Assembly: GCF_051401765.1 (NCBI RefSeq)
Contig: NW_027480463.1
Coordinates: 1,364,001-1,428,000, forward strand
Direction of reading: 5' to 3'
DNA from: Calliopsis andreniformis
Lineage: Eukaryota; Arthropoda; Insecta; Hymenoptera; Andrenidae
Length of the DNA stretch: 64,000 bases
Shown here: one piece after another, positions 25,780-37,920 of the stretch
Position numbering within the stretch: position 1 is the stretch's first letter
Layout: each line of letters starts with the position of its first letter
Made by a program: the position numbers and the translations under genes
Notes under the pieces: generated by a model
Told to the model about the DNA's origin: nothing
The model's database searches: none
Seen by the model: the letters and a program-made list of their open reading frames with translations, nothing else

Positions 25780-27352
25780 CCAATCCTCTATCTTCAATCC
25801 TCAATCCTCAAAACTCAATCCTAAATCCTCAATCTTCAATCCTCAATACTCAATCTTCAATCCTCAATCCTCAATCCTCAATCCTCAATCCTCAATCTTC
25901 ATTCCTCAATCCTCAATCCTCAATCCTCAATCCTCAATCCTCATTCTTCAATCATAAATACCCAATTCTCAATCGTCAATCCTCAATCTTCAATCCTCAA
26001 TACTCAATTTTTAATCCTCAATCCTCAATCCTCAATCCTCAATCTTCATTCCTCAATCCTCAATCCTCAATACTCAATCCTCAATCATCAATCCTCAATC
26101 TTCAATCCTCAATACTCAATTTTCAGTCCTCTATTCTCAATCCTGAATTCTCAATAATCAGACCTCAAACATCAATACTGAACCCTCAGTCCTTGTCCTC
26201 AATCCACAACCCTCAATCCTCAATCCTCAATCTTAAATCATCAATATTCAATATTCAGTCCTCAATCCTCAATCCTCAATTCTCAATCTTCAATCGTCAA
26301 TACTCAATCTTTAATCCTCAATCCTCAATCCTCAATCTTCAATCCTCAATCCCCAATACTCAATCCTCAATCCTCAATCCTCAATCATCAATCTTCAATC
26401 TTCAATACTCAATCCTCAATACTCAATCCTCAATCCTCACTCCTCAACCCTCAATCCTCAGTCCTCAAACCACATTCCTGAATCCTCAATCCTGAGTCCT
26501 CAATCTTCAGCCCTCAGTCTTCAACAATCAGTCGTCAATCCTCAATCCTCACCAGAATATCCTCAGTTCAGAGTTTTCCATACGCAATACTCAACCTGCA
26601 ATCTTCAAATCTCTATCCACAAACATCAATTCTCATCACTCAACCCTCAACACTCAGTCCCCAATCCTCAATCTTCAGTCCTCAATCCTCAAAACTCAAT
26701 CCTCAATCCTCAATCTTCAATCCTCAATACTCAATCTTCAATCCTCAATCCTCAATCCTCAATCCTCAATCTTCATTCCTCAATCCTCAATCCTCAATCC
26801 TCAATCCTCATTCTTCAATCATAAATACCCAATCCTCAATCGTCAATTTTCAATCCTCAATCCACAGTCCTCAATCTTCAATCGTCAATGCTCAATGCTC
26901 AATAATCAATCTTTAATCCTCAATCCACAATCCTCAATCGTCAATCCTCAATGCTCAATCCTCAATCCTCAATCCTCAATCCTCAATCCTCAATCCTCAA
27001 TCCTGAATCCTCAATCCTCAATACTGAATCTTCAATCCTCAAAGCTCAATCTTCGATCCTCAATCCTCAATCCTCAATCCTCAATCCTCAATCCTCATTC
27101 TTAAATCGTCAATACCCAATCCTCAATCTTCAATCCTCAATCCTCAATCCTCAATTCTCAACCCTCAATCCTCAATCCTCAGACCTCGAACATCAATACT
27201 CAACCCTCAGTTCTCGTCCTCAATCCACAACGCTCAATCCTCAATCCTCAATCTTCAATCATCAATATTCAACCTTCAGTCCTCAATCCTCAGTCCTCAA
27301 TCCCCAAACCTCAATATACAAAACACAACCCTCAACAACCAATCCTCAACAC

Positions 27353-27492
27353 TCAACCATCAATCCTCAATTCTCAAAACTCAATATAGTATCCTGAATT
27401 CTCATGGTCCAATACTCAATCCACAATTTTCAATAATCAAATCTCAATCCTCAAACATCAATTCTCAACACTGAATCCTCAACACTTAGTCC
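27353..27492. repeat. 140-bp box, type 6 with TCATGGT unit
   Basis: Twenty heptamers in which AATATCC has become AGTATCC, followed by TGAATTC and TCATGGT. It also carries GAATTC. The AATATAGTAT string lies at 27383, 29591, 48705 and 57411. In all four cases a type-4 box follows with its GAATAT exactly 284 bp after this string, so the pair moves as one unit. Confidence 0.86.
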
Positions 27493-27905
27493 TCTCTCTT
27501 CAATCCTCCATCCTCAACCCTCAATCCTCAAGCATCAATCCTCAATCCTCAATCCTCAACCCTCAATCCTCAGTCCTCAAACCTCAATCCCGAATCCTCA
27601 ATCCTGAATCCTCAATCTTCAGCCCTCAGTCCTCAACAATCAATTGCCAATCCTCAATCATCAATAGAATATCCTCAATTCACAGTTTTCAATAATCAAT
27701 CCCCATTCTCCAATCTTCAAATCTCAATCCACAAACATCAATTCCCATCACTCAACCCTCAACACTAAGTCCTCAATCTTCAATCCTCAATCCTCAATCC
27801 TCAACCTTCAATCCTCAATACTCAATCTTCAATCCTCAATCTTCAATTCTCAATCCTCAATTCTCAATCCTCAACCGTCAATCCTCAATCCCCAATCCTC
27901 AATCT

Positions 27906-27961
27906 TCAATCCTCAATCCTCAATCCTCAATCCTCAATCCTCAATCCTCAATCCTCAATCC
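27906..27961 (-). other. Run of eight perfect units, possible two-tier G-quadruplex track
   Basis: Eight consecutive perfect TCAATCC units. On the - strand this gives GG every seven bases with five-base spacers (ATTGA) and no C. Four such GG pairs are the minimum for a two-quartet G-quadruplex; the + strand has the matching CC spacing for a weak i-motif. Similar perfect runs are common across the window. Two-quartet structures with 5-nt loops are often unstable, so folding is a possibility only. Confidence 0.5.
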
Positions 27962-28490
27962 TCAATCTTCAATCCTCAATGCTCAATACCCAATCCTCAG
28001 TCTTCAATCCTCAATCCTCAATCCTCAATTCTCAATCCTCAATCCTCAGACCTCAGTCCTTAAACCTCAATCCTCAACCCTCAGCCCTCATCCTCAATCC
28101 TCAATCCTCAATCCTCAATCCTCAATCTTCAATCCTCAATACTCAATCCTCAAACCTCGGTCCTCATTCTTCAATCCTCAATAACCAATCCTCAATCTTC
28201 AATCCTCAATCCTCAATCCTCAATTCTCATCCCTCAATCCTCAATCCTCAGACCTCAAACATCAATACTCAACCCTCTGTCAACGTCCTCAATCCACAAC
28301 CCTCAATCCTCAATCCTCAATCTTCAATCATCAATATACAATCTCCAATCCTCAATCCTCAATCCTCAATCCTCAATCCTCAATTCCCAATCCTCGGACC
28401 TCAAACATGGATACTCAACCCTCAGTCCTCGTCCTCAATCCGCAACCCTCAATCCTCAATCCTCAATCTTCAATCATCAATATTCACTCT

Positions 28491-30690
28491 TCATTCCTCA
28501 ATCCTCAATTCTCAATCTTCAATCGTCAATACTCAATCTTTAATCCTCAATCCTCAATCCTCAATCTGCAATCCTCAATCCCCAATACCCAATCCTCAAC
28601 CATCAATCCTCAATCATCAATCTTCAATCTTCAATACTCAATCCTCAATCCTCAATCCTCAATCCTCACTCCTCAACCCTCAATCCTCAGTCCTCAAACC
28701 ACATTCCTGAATCCTCGATCCTGAGTCCTCAATCTTCAGCCCTCAGTCTTCAACAATCAGTTGTCAATCCTCAATCCTCACCAGAATATCCTCAGTTCAG
28801 AGTTTTCCATACGCAATACTCAACCTGCAATCTTCAAATCTCTATCCACAAACATCAATTCTCATCACTCAACCCTCAACACTCAGTCCCCAATCCTCAA
28901 TCTTCAGTCCTCAATCCTCAAAACTCAATCCTCAATCCTCAATCTTCAATCCTCAAAACTCAATCTTCAATCCTCAATCCTCAATCCTCAATCCTCAATC
29001 TTCATTCCTCAATCCTCAATCCTCAATCCTCAATCCTCATTCTTCAATCATAAATACCCAATCTTCAATCGTCAATTTTCAATCCTCAATCCACAGTCCT
29101 CTATCTTCAATCGTCAATGCTCAATCCTCAATACTCAATCTTTAATCCTCAATCCACAATCCTCAATCGTCAATCCTCAATGCTCAATCCTCAATCCTCA
29201 ATCCTCAATCCTCAATCCTGAATCCTCAATCCTCAATACTCAATCTTCAATCCTCAAAGCTCAATCTTCGATCCTCAATCCTCAATCCTCAATCCTCAAT
29301 CCTCATTCTTAAATCGTCAATACCCAATCCTCAATCTTCAATCCTCAATCCTCAATCCTCAATTCTCAACCCTCAATCCTCAATCCTCAGACCTCGAACA
29401 TCAATACTCAACCCTCAGTTCTCGTCCTCAATCCACAACTCTCAATCCTCAATCCTCAATCTTCAATCATCAATATTAAACCTTCAGTCCTCAATCCTCA
29501 GTCCTCAATACTCAAACCTCAATATACAAAACACAACCCTCAACAACCAATCCTCAACACTCAACCATCAATCCTCAATTCTCAAAACTCAATATAGTAT
29601 CCTGAATTCTCATGGTCCAATACTCAATCCACAATTTTCAATAATCAAATCTCAATCCCCAAACATCAATTCTCAACACTGAATCCTCAACACTTAGTCC
29701 TCTCTCTTCAATCCTCCATCCTCAACCCTCAATCCTCAAGCGTCAATCCTCAATCCTCAATCCTCAACCCTCAATCCTCAGTCCTCAAACCTCAATCCCG
29801 AATCCTCAATCCTGAATCCTCAATCTTCAGCCCTCAGTCCTCAACAATCAATTGTCAATTCTCAATCATCAATAGAATATCCTCAATTCACAGTTTTCAA
29901 TAATCAATCCCCATTCTCCAATCTTCCAATGTCAATCCACAAACATCAATTCCCATCACTCAACCCTCAACACTAAGTCCTCAATCTTCAATCCTCAATC
30001 CTCAATCCTCAACCTTCAATCCTCAATACTCAATCTTCAATCCTCAATCCTCAATTCTCAATCCTCAATTCTCAATCCTCAACCGTCAATCCTCAATCCC
30101 CAATCCTCAATCTTCAATCCTCAATCCTCAGTCCTCAATCCTCAATCCTCAATCCTCAATCTCCAATCCTCAATGCTCAATACCCAATCCTCAGTCTTCA
30201 ATCCTCAATCCTCAATCCTCAATTCTCAATCCTCAATCCTCAGACCTCAGTCCTTAAACCTCAATCCTCAACCCTCAGCCCTCATCCTCAATCCTCAATC
30301 CTCAATCCTCAATCCTCAATCCTCAATCTTCAATCCTCAATACTCAGTCCTCAAACCTCGGTCCTCATTCTTTAATCCTCAATAACCAATCCTCAATCTT
30401 CAATCCTCAATCCTCAATCCTCAATTCTCATTCCTCAATCCTCAATCCTCAGACCTCAAACATCAATACTCAACCCTCTGTCAACGTCCTCAATCCACAA
30501 CCCTCAATCCTCAATCCTCAATCTTCAATCATCAATATACAATCCCCAATCCTCAATCCTCAATCCTCAATCCTCAATCCTCAATTCCCAATCCTCGGAC
30601 CTCAAACATGGATACTCAACCCTCAGTCCTCGTCCTCAATCCACAACCCTCAATCCTCAATCCTCAATCTTCAATCATCAATATTCACTC
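28491..30690. repeat. About 2.2-kb tandem unit of family B, copy 2
   Basis: Second copy of 26,275-28,490. Boxes have landmarks at 28784 (type 5), 29591 (type 6) and 29875 (type 4). This copy, and not copy 1, matches 47.9-50 kb at a constant offset of 19,114 (for example 28784 to 47898, 29875 to 48989, 30173 to 49287). Confidence 0.86.
29841..29980. repeat. 140-bp box, type 4 (exemplar)
   Basis: Commonest family B box. It has TCAATTG or a close variant near its start, AATATCC, then TCAATAA, a CCCCATTC stretch, and TAAGTCC as its last unit. Landmarks: 27667, 29875, 30922, 32829, 37651, 43678, 44725, 46632, 48989, 50036, 51943, 55535, 57695, 58742 and 60649. Consecutive type-4 boxes follow the spacing pattern 1,047 then 1,907 bp four times (from 29875, 43678, 48989 and 57695). 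Confidence 0.87.
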
Positions 30691-33600
30691 TTCAGTCCTC
30701 AATCCTCAGTACTCAATCCTCAATCCTCAATCCTCAATCCTCAATGTTCAATCCGCAACACCCAATCCTCAATCTTCAATCCTCAATCCTCAATCCTCAG
30801 TCCTCAATCCTCAATCCTCAATCCTTAGTCCTCAAACCTCAATCCTGAAACCTCAATACTGAATCCTCAATCTTCAGCCGTCAGTCCTCAACAGTCAATT
30901 GTCAATTCTCAATCATCAATAGAATATCCTCAATTCACAGTTTTCAATAATCAATCGCCATTCTTCAAACTTCAAATCTCAATCCACAAACATCAATTCC
31001 CATCACTCAACCCTCAACACTAAGTCCTCAATCTTCAATCCTCAATCCTCAATCCTCAACCTTCAATCCTTAATACTCAATCTTCAATCCTCAATCCTCA
31101 GTACCCAATCCTCAATTCTCAATCCTTAGTCGTCAATCCTCAATCCCCAATCCTCAATCTTCAATCCTCAATCCTCAATCCTCAATCCTCAATCCTCAAT
31201 CCTCAGTCTTCAATCCTCAATACTCAATACCCAATCCTCAGTCTTCAATCCTCAATCCTCAATCCTCAATTCTCATTCCTCAATCCTCAGTCCTGAGTCC
31301 TTAAACCTCAATCCTCAACCCTCAGCCCTCATCCTCAATCCTCAATCCTCAATCCTCAATCTTCAATCCTCAATACTCAAGCTTCAATCCTCGATCCTCA
31401 ATCCTCAGTCCTCAATACTCAAGCCTCAACCCTGAATCCTCAATCCTCAATCATCAATCATCAATCCTCAATCTTCAATACTCAATCCTCAATCCTCAAT
31501 CCTCAATCCTCAATCCTCAATCCTCAATCACCAATCCTCGATCTTCAATCCTCAGTACTCAATCTTTAATCCTCAATCCTCAATCCTCAATCTTCAATCC
31601 TCAATCATCAATCCTCAGTCCTCAATCCTCAATCCTCAATCCTCAATCCTCAATCCTCAATCCTCAATTCTCAATTTTCAATCCTCAATACTCAATCTTA
31701 AATGCTCAATCCTCAATACGCAATCTTCAATCCTCAATCCTCAATTTTCAATACTCAATTTCTCAACCCTCAATCCTCAATCCTCAATCCTCAGACCTCA
31801 AACATCAATACTCGACCCTCAGTCATCGTCCACAATCCACAACACTCAATCCTCAATACTCAATCTTCAATCATCAATATTCAATCTTCAGTCGTCAATC
31901 CTCGATCCTCAACACTCAATTCTCAAACCTCAATGTTCAACCAGCAATACGCAATCCTCAATCTTCAATCCTCTATCCTCAATCCTCAATCCTCAATCCT
32001 CAATCCTCAATCCCCAATCCTCAATCTTCAATCCTCAATACTCAATCCTCAATCCTCAATCCTCAATCCTCAATCTTCAATCCTCAATGCTCAATACCCA
32101 ATCCTCAGTCTTCAATCCTCAATCCTCAATCCTCAATTCTCAATCCTCAATCCTCAGTCCTCAGTCCTTAAACCTCAATCCTCAACCCTCAGCCCTCATC
32201 CTCAATCCTCAATCCTCAATCCTCAATCCTCAATCTTCAATCCTCAATACTCAATCCTCAAACCTCGGTCCTCATTCTTCAATCCTCAATAACCAATCCT
32301 CAATCTTCAATCCTCAATCCTCAATTCTCAATTCTCATTCCTCAATCCTCAATCCTCAGACCTCAAACGTCAATACTCAACCCTCTGTCCTCGTCCTCAA
32401 TCCACAACCTTCAATCCTCAATCCTCAATCTTCAATCATCAATATTCAATCTCCAATCCTCAACCCTCAATCCTCAATCCTCAATCCTCAATTCCCAATC
32501 CTCGGACCTCAAACATGGATACTCAACCCTCAGTCCTCGTCCTCAATCCACAACCCTCAATCCTCAATCCTCAATCTTCAATCATCAATATTCACTCTTC
32601 AGTCCTCAATCCTCAATACTCAATCCTCAATCCTCAATCCTCAATCCTCAATGTTCAATCCGAAATACCCAATCCTCAATCTTCAATCCTCAATCCTCAA
32701 TCCTCAGTCCTCAATCCTCAATCCTCAATCCTTAGTCCTCAAACCTCAATCCTGAAACCTCAATCCTGAATCCTCAATCTTCAGCCCTCAGTCCTCAACA
32801 GTCCATTGTCAATTCTCAATCATCAATAGAATATCCTCAATTCACAGTCTTCAATAATCAATCCCCATTCTTCAAACTTCAAATCTCAATCCACAAACAT
32901 CAATTCCCATCACTCAACCCTCAACACTAAGTCCTCAATCTTCAATCCTCAATCCTCAATCCTCAACCTTCAATCCTCAATACTCAATCTTCAATCCTCA
33001 ATCCTCAGTACTCAATCCTCAATTCTCAATCCTTAATCGTCAATCCTCAATCCCCAATCCTCAATCTTCAATCCTCAATCCTCAATCCTCAATCCTCAAT
33101 CCTCAATCCTCAATCCTCAGTCTTCAATCCTCAATACTCAATACCCAATCCTCAGTCTTCAATCCTCAATCCTCAATCCTCAATTCTCAATCCTCAATCC
33201 TCAGTCCTGAGTCCTTAAACCTCAATCCTCAACCCTCAGCCCTCATCCTCAATCCTCAATCCTCAATCCTCAATCCTCAATCCTCAATCTTCAATCCTCA
33301 ATACTCAAGCTTCAATCCTCGATCCTCAATCCTCAGTCCTCAATACTCAAGCCTCAACACTGAATCCTCAATTCTCAATCATCAATCCTCAATCTACAAT
33401 ACTCAATCCTCAATCCTCAATCCTCAATCCTCAATCCTCAATCCTCAATCACCAATCCTCGATCTTCAATCCTCAGTACTCAATCTTTAATCCTCAATCC
33501 TCATTCCTCAATCTTCAATCCTCAATCCTCAATCATCAATCCTCAGTCCTCAATCCTCAATCCTCAATCCTCAATCCTCAATCCTCAACCCTCAATTCTC

Positions 33601-34479
33601 AATCTTCAATCCTCAATACTCAATCTTAAATGCTCAATCCTCAATACGCAATCTTCAATCCTCAATCCTCAATCCTCAATACTCAATTTCTCAACCCTCA
33701 ATCCTCAATCCTCAATCCTCAGACCTCAAACATCAATACTCGACCCTCAGTCCTCGTCCACAATCCACAACCCTCAATCCTCAATACTCAATCTTCAATC
33801 ATCAATATTCAATCTTCAGTCGTCCATCCTCGATCCTCAACACTCAATTCTCAAACCTCAATGTTCAACCAGCAATACGCAATCCTTAATCTTCAATCCT
33901 CTATCCTCAATCCTCAATCCTCAATCCTCAATCCTCAATCCTCAATCCTCAATCCTCAATCCTAAATCTTCAGTCCTCAATACTCAATCTTCAATCCTCA
34001 ATCCTCAATCCTCAATCCTCAGTCCTCATTCTTCAATCCTCAATACCCAATCCTCAATCTTCAATCCTCAAACCTCAATCCTCAATTCTCAATCCTCAAT
34101 CCTCAATCCTCAAGCCTCAATCATCAATACTCAATCCTCAATCCTCAATCCTCAATCTTCAATCCTCAATACTCAATCTTCAGTCCTCAATTCTCAATCC
34201 TCAATCCTCAATAATCAGACCTCAAGCATCAATACTGAACCCTCAGGCCTTGTTCTCAGTCCACAACACTCAATCCTCAATCCTCAATCTTAAATCATCA
34301 ATGTTCAATATTCAGTCCTCAACACTCAATCCTCAATTCTCAATCATCAATCCTCAATACTCAATCTTTAATCCTCAATCCTCAATCCCCAATCCTCAAT
34401 CCTCAATCCTCAATCTTCAATACTCAATCCTCAATCCTCAATCCTCAATCCTCAATCCTCAATCCTCAATCATCAATCC
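30691..34479. repeat. Family B basic unit, about 1.9 kb, tandem pair
   Basis: Sequence from about 30,608 repeats at offset 1,907 (30922 to 32829), rising to 1,928 near 31,702/33,630 (a 21-bp, three-heptamer indel). The same 1,907/1,928 periods recur at 44-47, 49-53, 54-56 and 58-61 kb, so about 1.9 kb is the basic higher-order period of family B. Boxes have landmarks at 30922 and 32829. The stretch 33,970-34,480 is ordinary heptamers with no box. Confidence 0.86.
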
Positions 34480-35765
34480 TCAATCTTCAATCCTCAATAC
34501 TCAATCTTTAATCCTCAATCCTCAATCCTCAATCTTCAATCTTCAATCCTCAATCCGCAATCCTCAATCCTCAATCCTCAATCCTCAATCCTCAATCCTC
34601 AATCTTCAGTCCTCAATACTCAATCTTCAATCCTCAATCCTCAATCCTCAACCCTCAGATCTCATACTTCAATCCTCAATAACCAATCTTCAATCATCAA
34701 TCCTCAATCCTCAATCCTCAATTCTCAATCCTCAATCCTCAATCCTCAGACCTCAAATATCAATACTCAACCCTCAGTCCTCGTCCTCAATCCACAACCC
34801 TCAATCCTCGATCCTCAATCTTCAATCATCAATATTCAATCTTCAATCCTTAATCCTCAATCCTCAATCCTCAATCCACAATCCTCAATCCTCAATCGTC
34901 AATCCTCAATCCTCAATCCTCAGTCCTCAAACCTCAATCCTGAATCCTCAATCCTGAATCCTCAACCTTCAGTCCTCAGTCCTCAACAATCAGTTGTAAA
35001 TTCTCAATCCTCATTAGAATATCATCAATTCACAGTTTTCAATACTCAATACTGAATCTGTAACCTTTAAATCTCTATCCACAAACATCAATTCTCATCG
35101 CTCAAACCTCAACACTCAGTCCCCAATCCTCAATCTTCAATCCTCAATCCTCAATCCTCAATCCTCCATCTTTAATCCTCAATACTCAATCATGAATCCT
35201 CAATCCTCAATCCACAAGCCTCAGTCCTCCACCCTCAGTCGTCAGTCTTCAATCCTCAATCCTCAATCCTCAATCCTCAATCCTCAATACTCAATTTCTC
35301 AACCCTCAATCCCCAATCCTCAATCCTCAGACCTCAAACATCAATACTCGACCCTCAGTCCTCGTCCACAATCCACAACCCTCAATCCTCAATACTCAAT
35401 CTTGAATCATCAATATTCAATCTTCAGTCGTCAATCCTCGATCCTCAACACTCAATTCTCAAACCTCAATGTTCAACCAGCAATACGCAATCCTCAATCT
35501 TCAATCCTCTATCCTCAATCCTCAATCCTCAATCCTCAATCCTCAATCCCAAATCCTCAATCTTCAATCCTCAATACTCAATCCTCAATCCTCAGTCCTC
35601 AATCCTCAATCTTCAATCCTCAATGCTCAATACCCAATCCTCAGTCTTCAATCCTCAATCCTCAATCCTCAATTCTCAATCCTCAATCCTCAGTCCTCAG
35701 TCCTTAAACCTCAATCCTCAACCCTCAGCCCTCATCCTCAATCCTCAATCCTCAATCCTCAATCC
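34480..35765. repeat. 1,286-bp tandem unit, copy 1
   Basis: Identical over the stretches compared with 35,766-37,051. Landmarks 35017 and 36303 are 1,286 bp apart, and the open frame at 35,192-35,707 has an identical translation to that at 36,478-36,993. It contains one type-1b box. Confidence 0.9.
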
Positions 35766-37071
35766 TCAATCTTCAATCCTCAATACTCAATCTTTAATCC
35801 TCAATCCTCAATCCTCAATCTTCAATCTTCAATCCTCAATCCGCAATCCTCAATCCTCAATCCTCAATCCTCAATCCTCAATCCTCAATCTTCAGTCCTC
35901 AATACTCAATCTTCAATCCTCAATCCTCAATCCTCAACCCTCAGATCTCATACTTCAATCCTCAATAACCAATCTTCAATCATCAATCCTCAATCCTCAA
36001 TCCTCAATTCTCAATCCTCAATCCTCAATCCTCAGACCTCAAATATCAATACTCAACCCTCAGTCCTCGTCCTCAATCCACAACCCTCAATCCTCGATCC
36101 TCAATCTTCAATCATCAATATTCAATCTTCAATCCTTAATCCTCAATCCTCAATCCTCAATCCACAATCCTCAATCCTCAATCGTCAATCCTCAATCCTC
36201 AATCCTCAGTCCTCAAACCTCAATCCTGAATCCTCAATCCTGAATCCTCAACCTTCAGTCCTCAGTCCTCAACAATCAGTTGTAAATTCTCAATCCTCAT
36301 TAGAATATCATCAATTCACAGTTTTCAATACTCAATACTGAATCTGTAACCTTTAAATCTCTATCCACAAACATCAATTCTCATCGCTCAAACCTCAACA
36401 CTCAGTCCCCAATCCTCAATCTTCAATCCTCAATCCTCAATCCTCAATCCTCCATCTTTAATCCTCAATACTCAATCATGAATCCTCAATCCTCAATCCA
36501 CAAGCCTCAGTCCTCCACCCTCAGTCGTCAGTCTTCAATCCTCAATCCTCAATCCTCAATCCTCAATCCTCAATACTCAATTTCTCAACCCTCAATCCCC
36601 AATCCTCAATCCTCAGACCTCAAACATCAATACTCGACCCTCAGTCCTCGTCCACAATCCACAACCCTCAATCCTCAATACTCAATCTTGAATCATCAAT
36701 ATTCAATCTTCAGTCGTCAATCCTCGATCCTCAACACTCAATTCTCAAACCTCAATGTTCAACCAGCAATACGCAATCCTCAATCTTCAATCCTCTATCC
36801 TCAATCCTCAATCCTCAATCCTCAATCCTCAATCCCAAATCCTCAATCTTCAATCCTCAATACTCAATCCTCAATCCTCAGTCCTCAATCCTCAATCTTC
36901 AATCCTCAATGCTCAATACCCAATCCTCAGTCTTCAATCCTCAATCCTCAATCCTCAATTCTCAATCCTCAATCCTCAGTCCTCAGTCCTTAAACCTCAA
37001 TCCTCAACCCTCAGCCCTCATCCTCAATCCTCAATCCTCAATCCTCAATCCTCAATCTTCAATCCTCAATA
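35766..37071. repeat. 1,286-bp tandem unit, copy 2
   Basis: Second copy of 34,480-35,765, ending near 37,071, where the sequence passes to a stretch with the CTCGGTCC variant. Apparent identity of the two copies suggests a very recent duplication or an assembly duplicate. Landmark at 36303. Confidence 0.89.
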
Positions 37072-37920
37072 CTCAATCCTCAAACCTCGGTCCTCATTCT
37101 TCAATCCTCAATAACCAATCCTCAATCTTCAATCCTCAATCCTCAATCCTCAATTCTCATTCCTCAATCCTCAATCCTCAGACCTCAAACATCAATACTC
37201 AACCCTCTGTCCTCGTCCTCAATCCACAACACTCAATCCTCAATCCTCAATCTTCAACCATCAATATTCAATCTCCAATCCTCAACCCTCAATCCTCAAT
37301 CCTTAATCCTCAGTTCCCAATCCTCGGACCTCAAACATGGATACTCAACCCTCAGTCCTCGTCCTCAATCCACAACCCTCAATCCTCAATCCTCAATCTT
37401 CAATCATCAATATTCACTCTTCAGTCCTTAATCCTCAATACTCAATCCTCAATCCTCAATCCTCAATCCTCAATGTTCAATCCGCAATACCCAATCCTCA
37501 ATCTTCAATCCTCAATCCTCACTCCTCAGTCCTCAATCCTCAATCCTCAATCCTTAGTCCTCAAACCTCAATCCTGAAACCTCAATCCTGAATCCTCAAT
37601 CTTCAGCCCTCAGTCCTCAACAGTCAATTGTCAATTCTCAATCATCAATAGAATATCCTCAATTCACAGTTTTCAATAATCAATCCCCATTCTTCAAACT
37701 TCAAATCTCAATCCACAAACACCAATTCCCATCACTCAACCCTCAACACTAAGTCCTCAATCTTCAATCCTCAATCCTCAATCCTCAACTTTCAATCCTC
37801 AATACTCAATCTTCAATCCTCAATTCTCAATCCTTAATCGTCAATCCTCAATCCCCAATCCTCAATCTTCAATCCTCAATCCTCAATCCTCAATCCTCAA
37901 TCCTCAATCCTCAGTCTTCA
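37072..37920. repeat. Family B, left flank of the A island
   Basis: Ordinary family B with a type-4 box (landmark 37651). Bases from about 36,596 to 37,690 recur at 42,621-43,715 with an offset of exactly 6,027 (861 heptamers), so the same B segment lies on both sides of the A island. Confidence 0.85.

Larger units (their letters stand above)
23101..26274. repeat. Start of family B (transition about 23.1-23.5 kb)
   Basis: From about 23,470 the array carries family B signatures, such as the hexamer-bearing stretch after CAGACCTCAAACATC. Boxes have landmarks at 23785 and 25674 (type 5) and 24975 (type 1b). Parts are re-used far downstream: 24,447-25,460 recurs at 53,195-54,215 (offset 28,744 at the box), and 25,420-25,790 recurs at 47,400-47,770 (offset 21,978). 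Confidence 0.82.
26275..28490. repeat. About 2.2-kb tandem unit of family B, copy 1
   Basis: Pairs with 28,491-30,690. Landmark offsets are 2,229 (26555 to 28784), 2,208 (27383 to 29591 and 27667 to 29875) and 2,194 (27979 to 30173). The differences are all multiples of 7. It carries boxes of types 5, 6 and 4 in that order and is the founder-like form of the segment later re-used at 47.8-50 kb and 57.0-58.8 kb. Confidence 0.87.
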
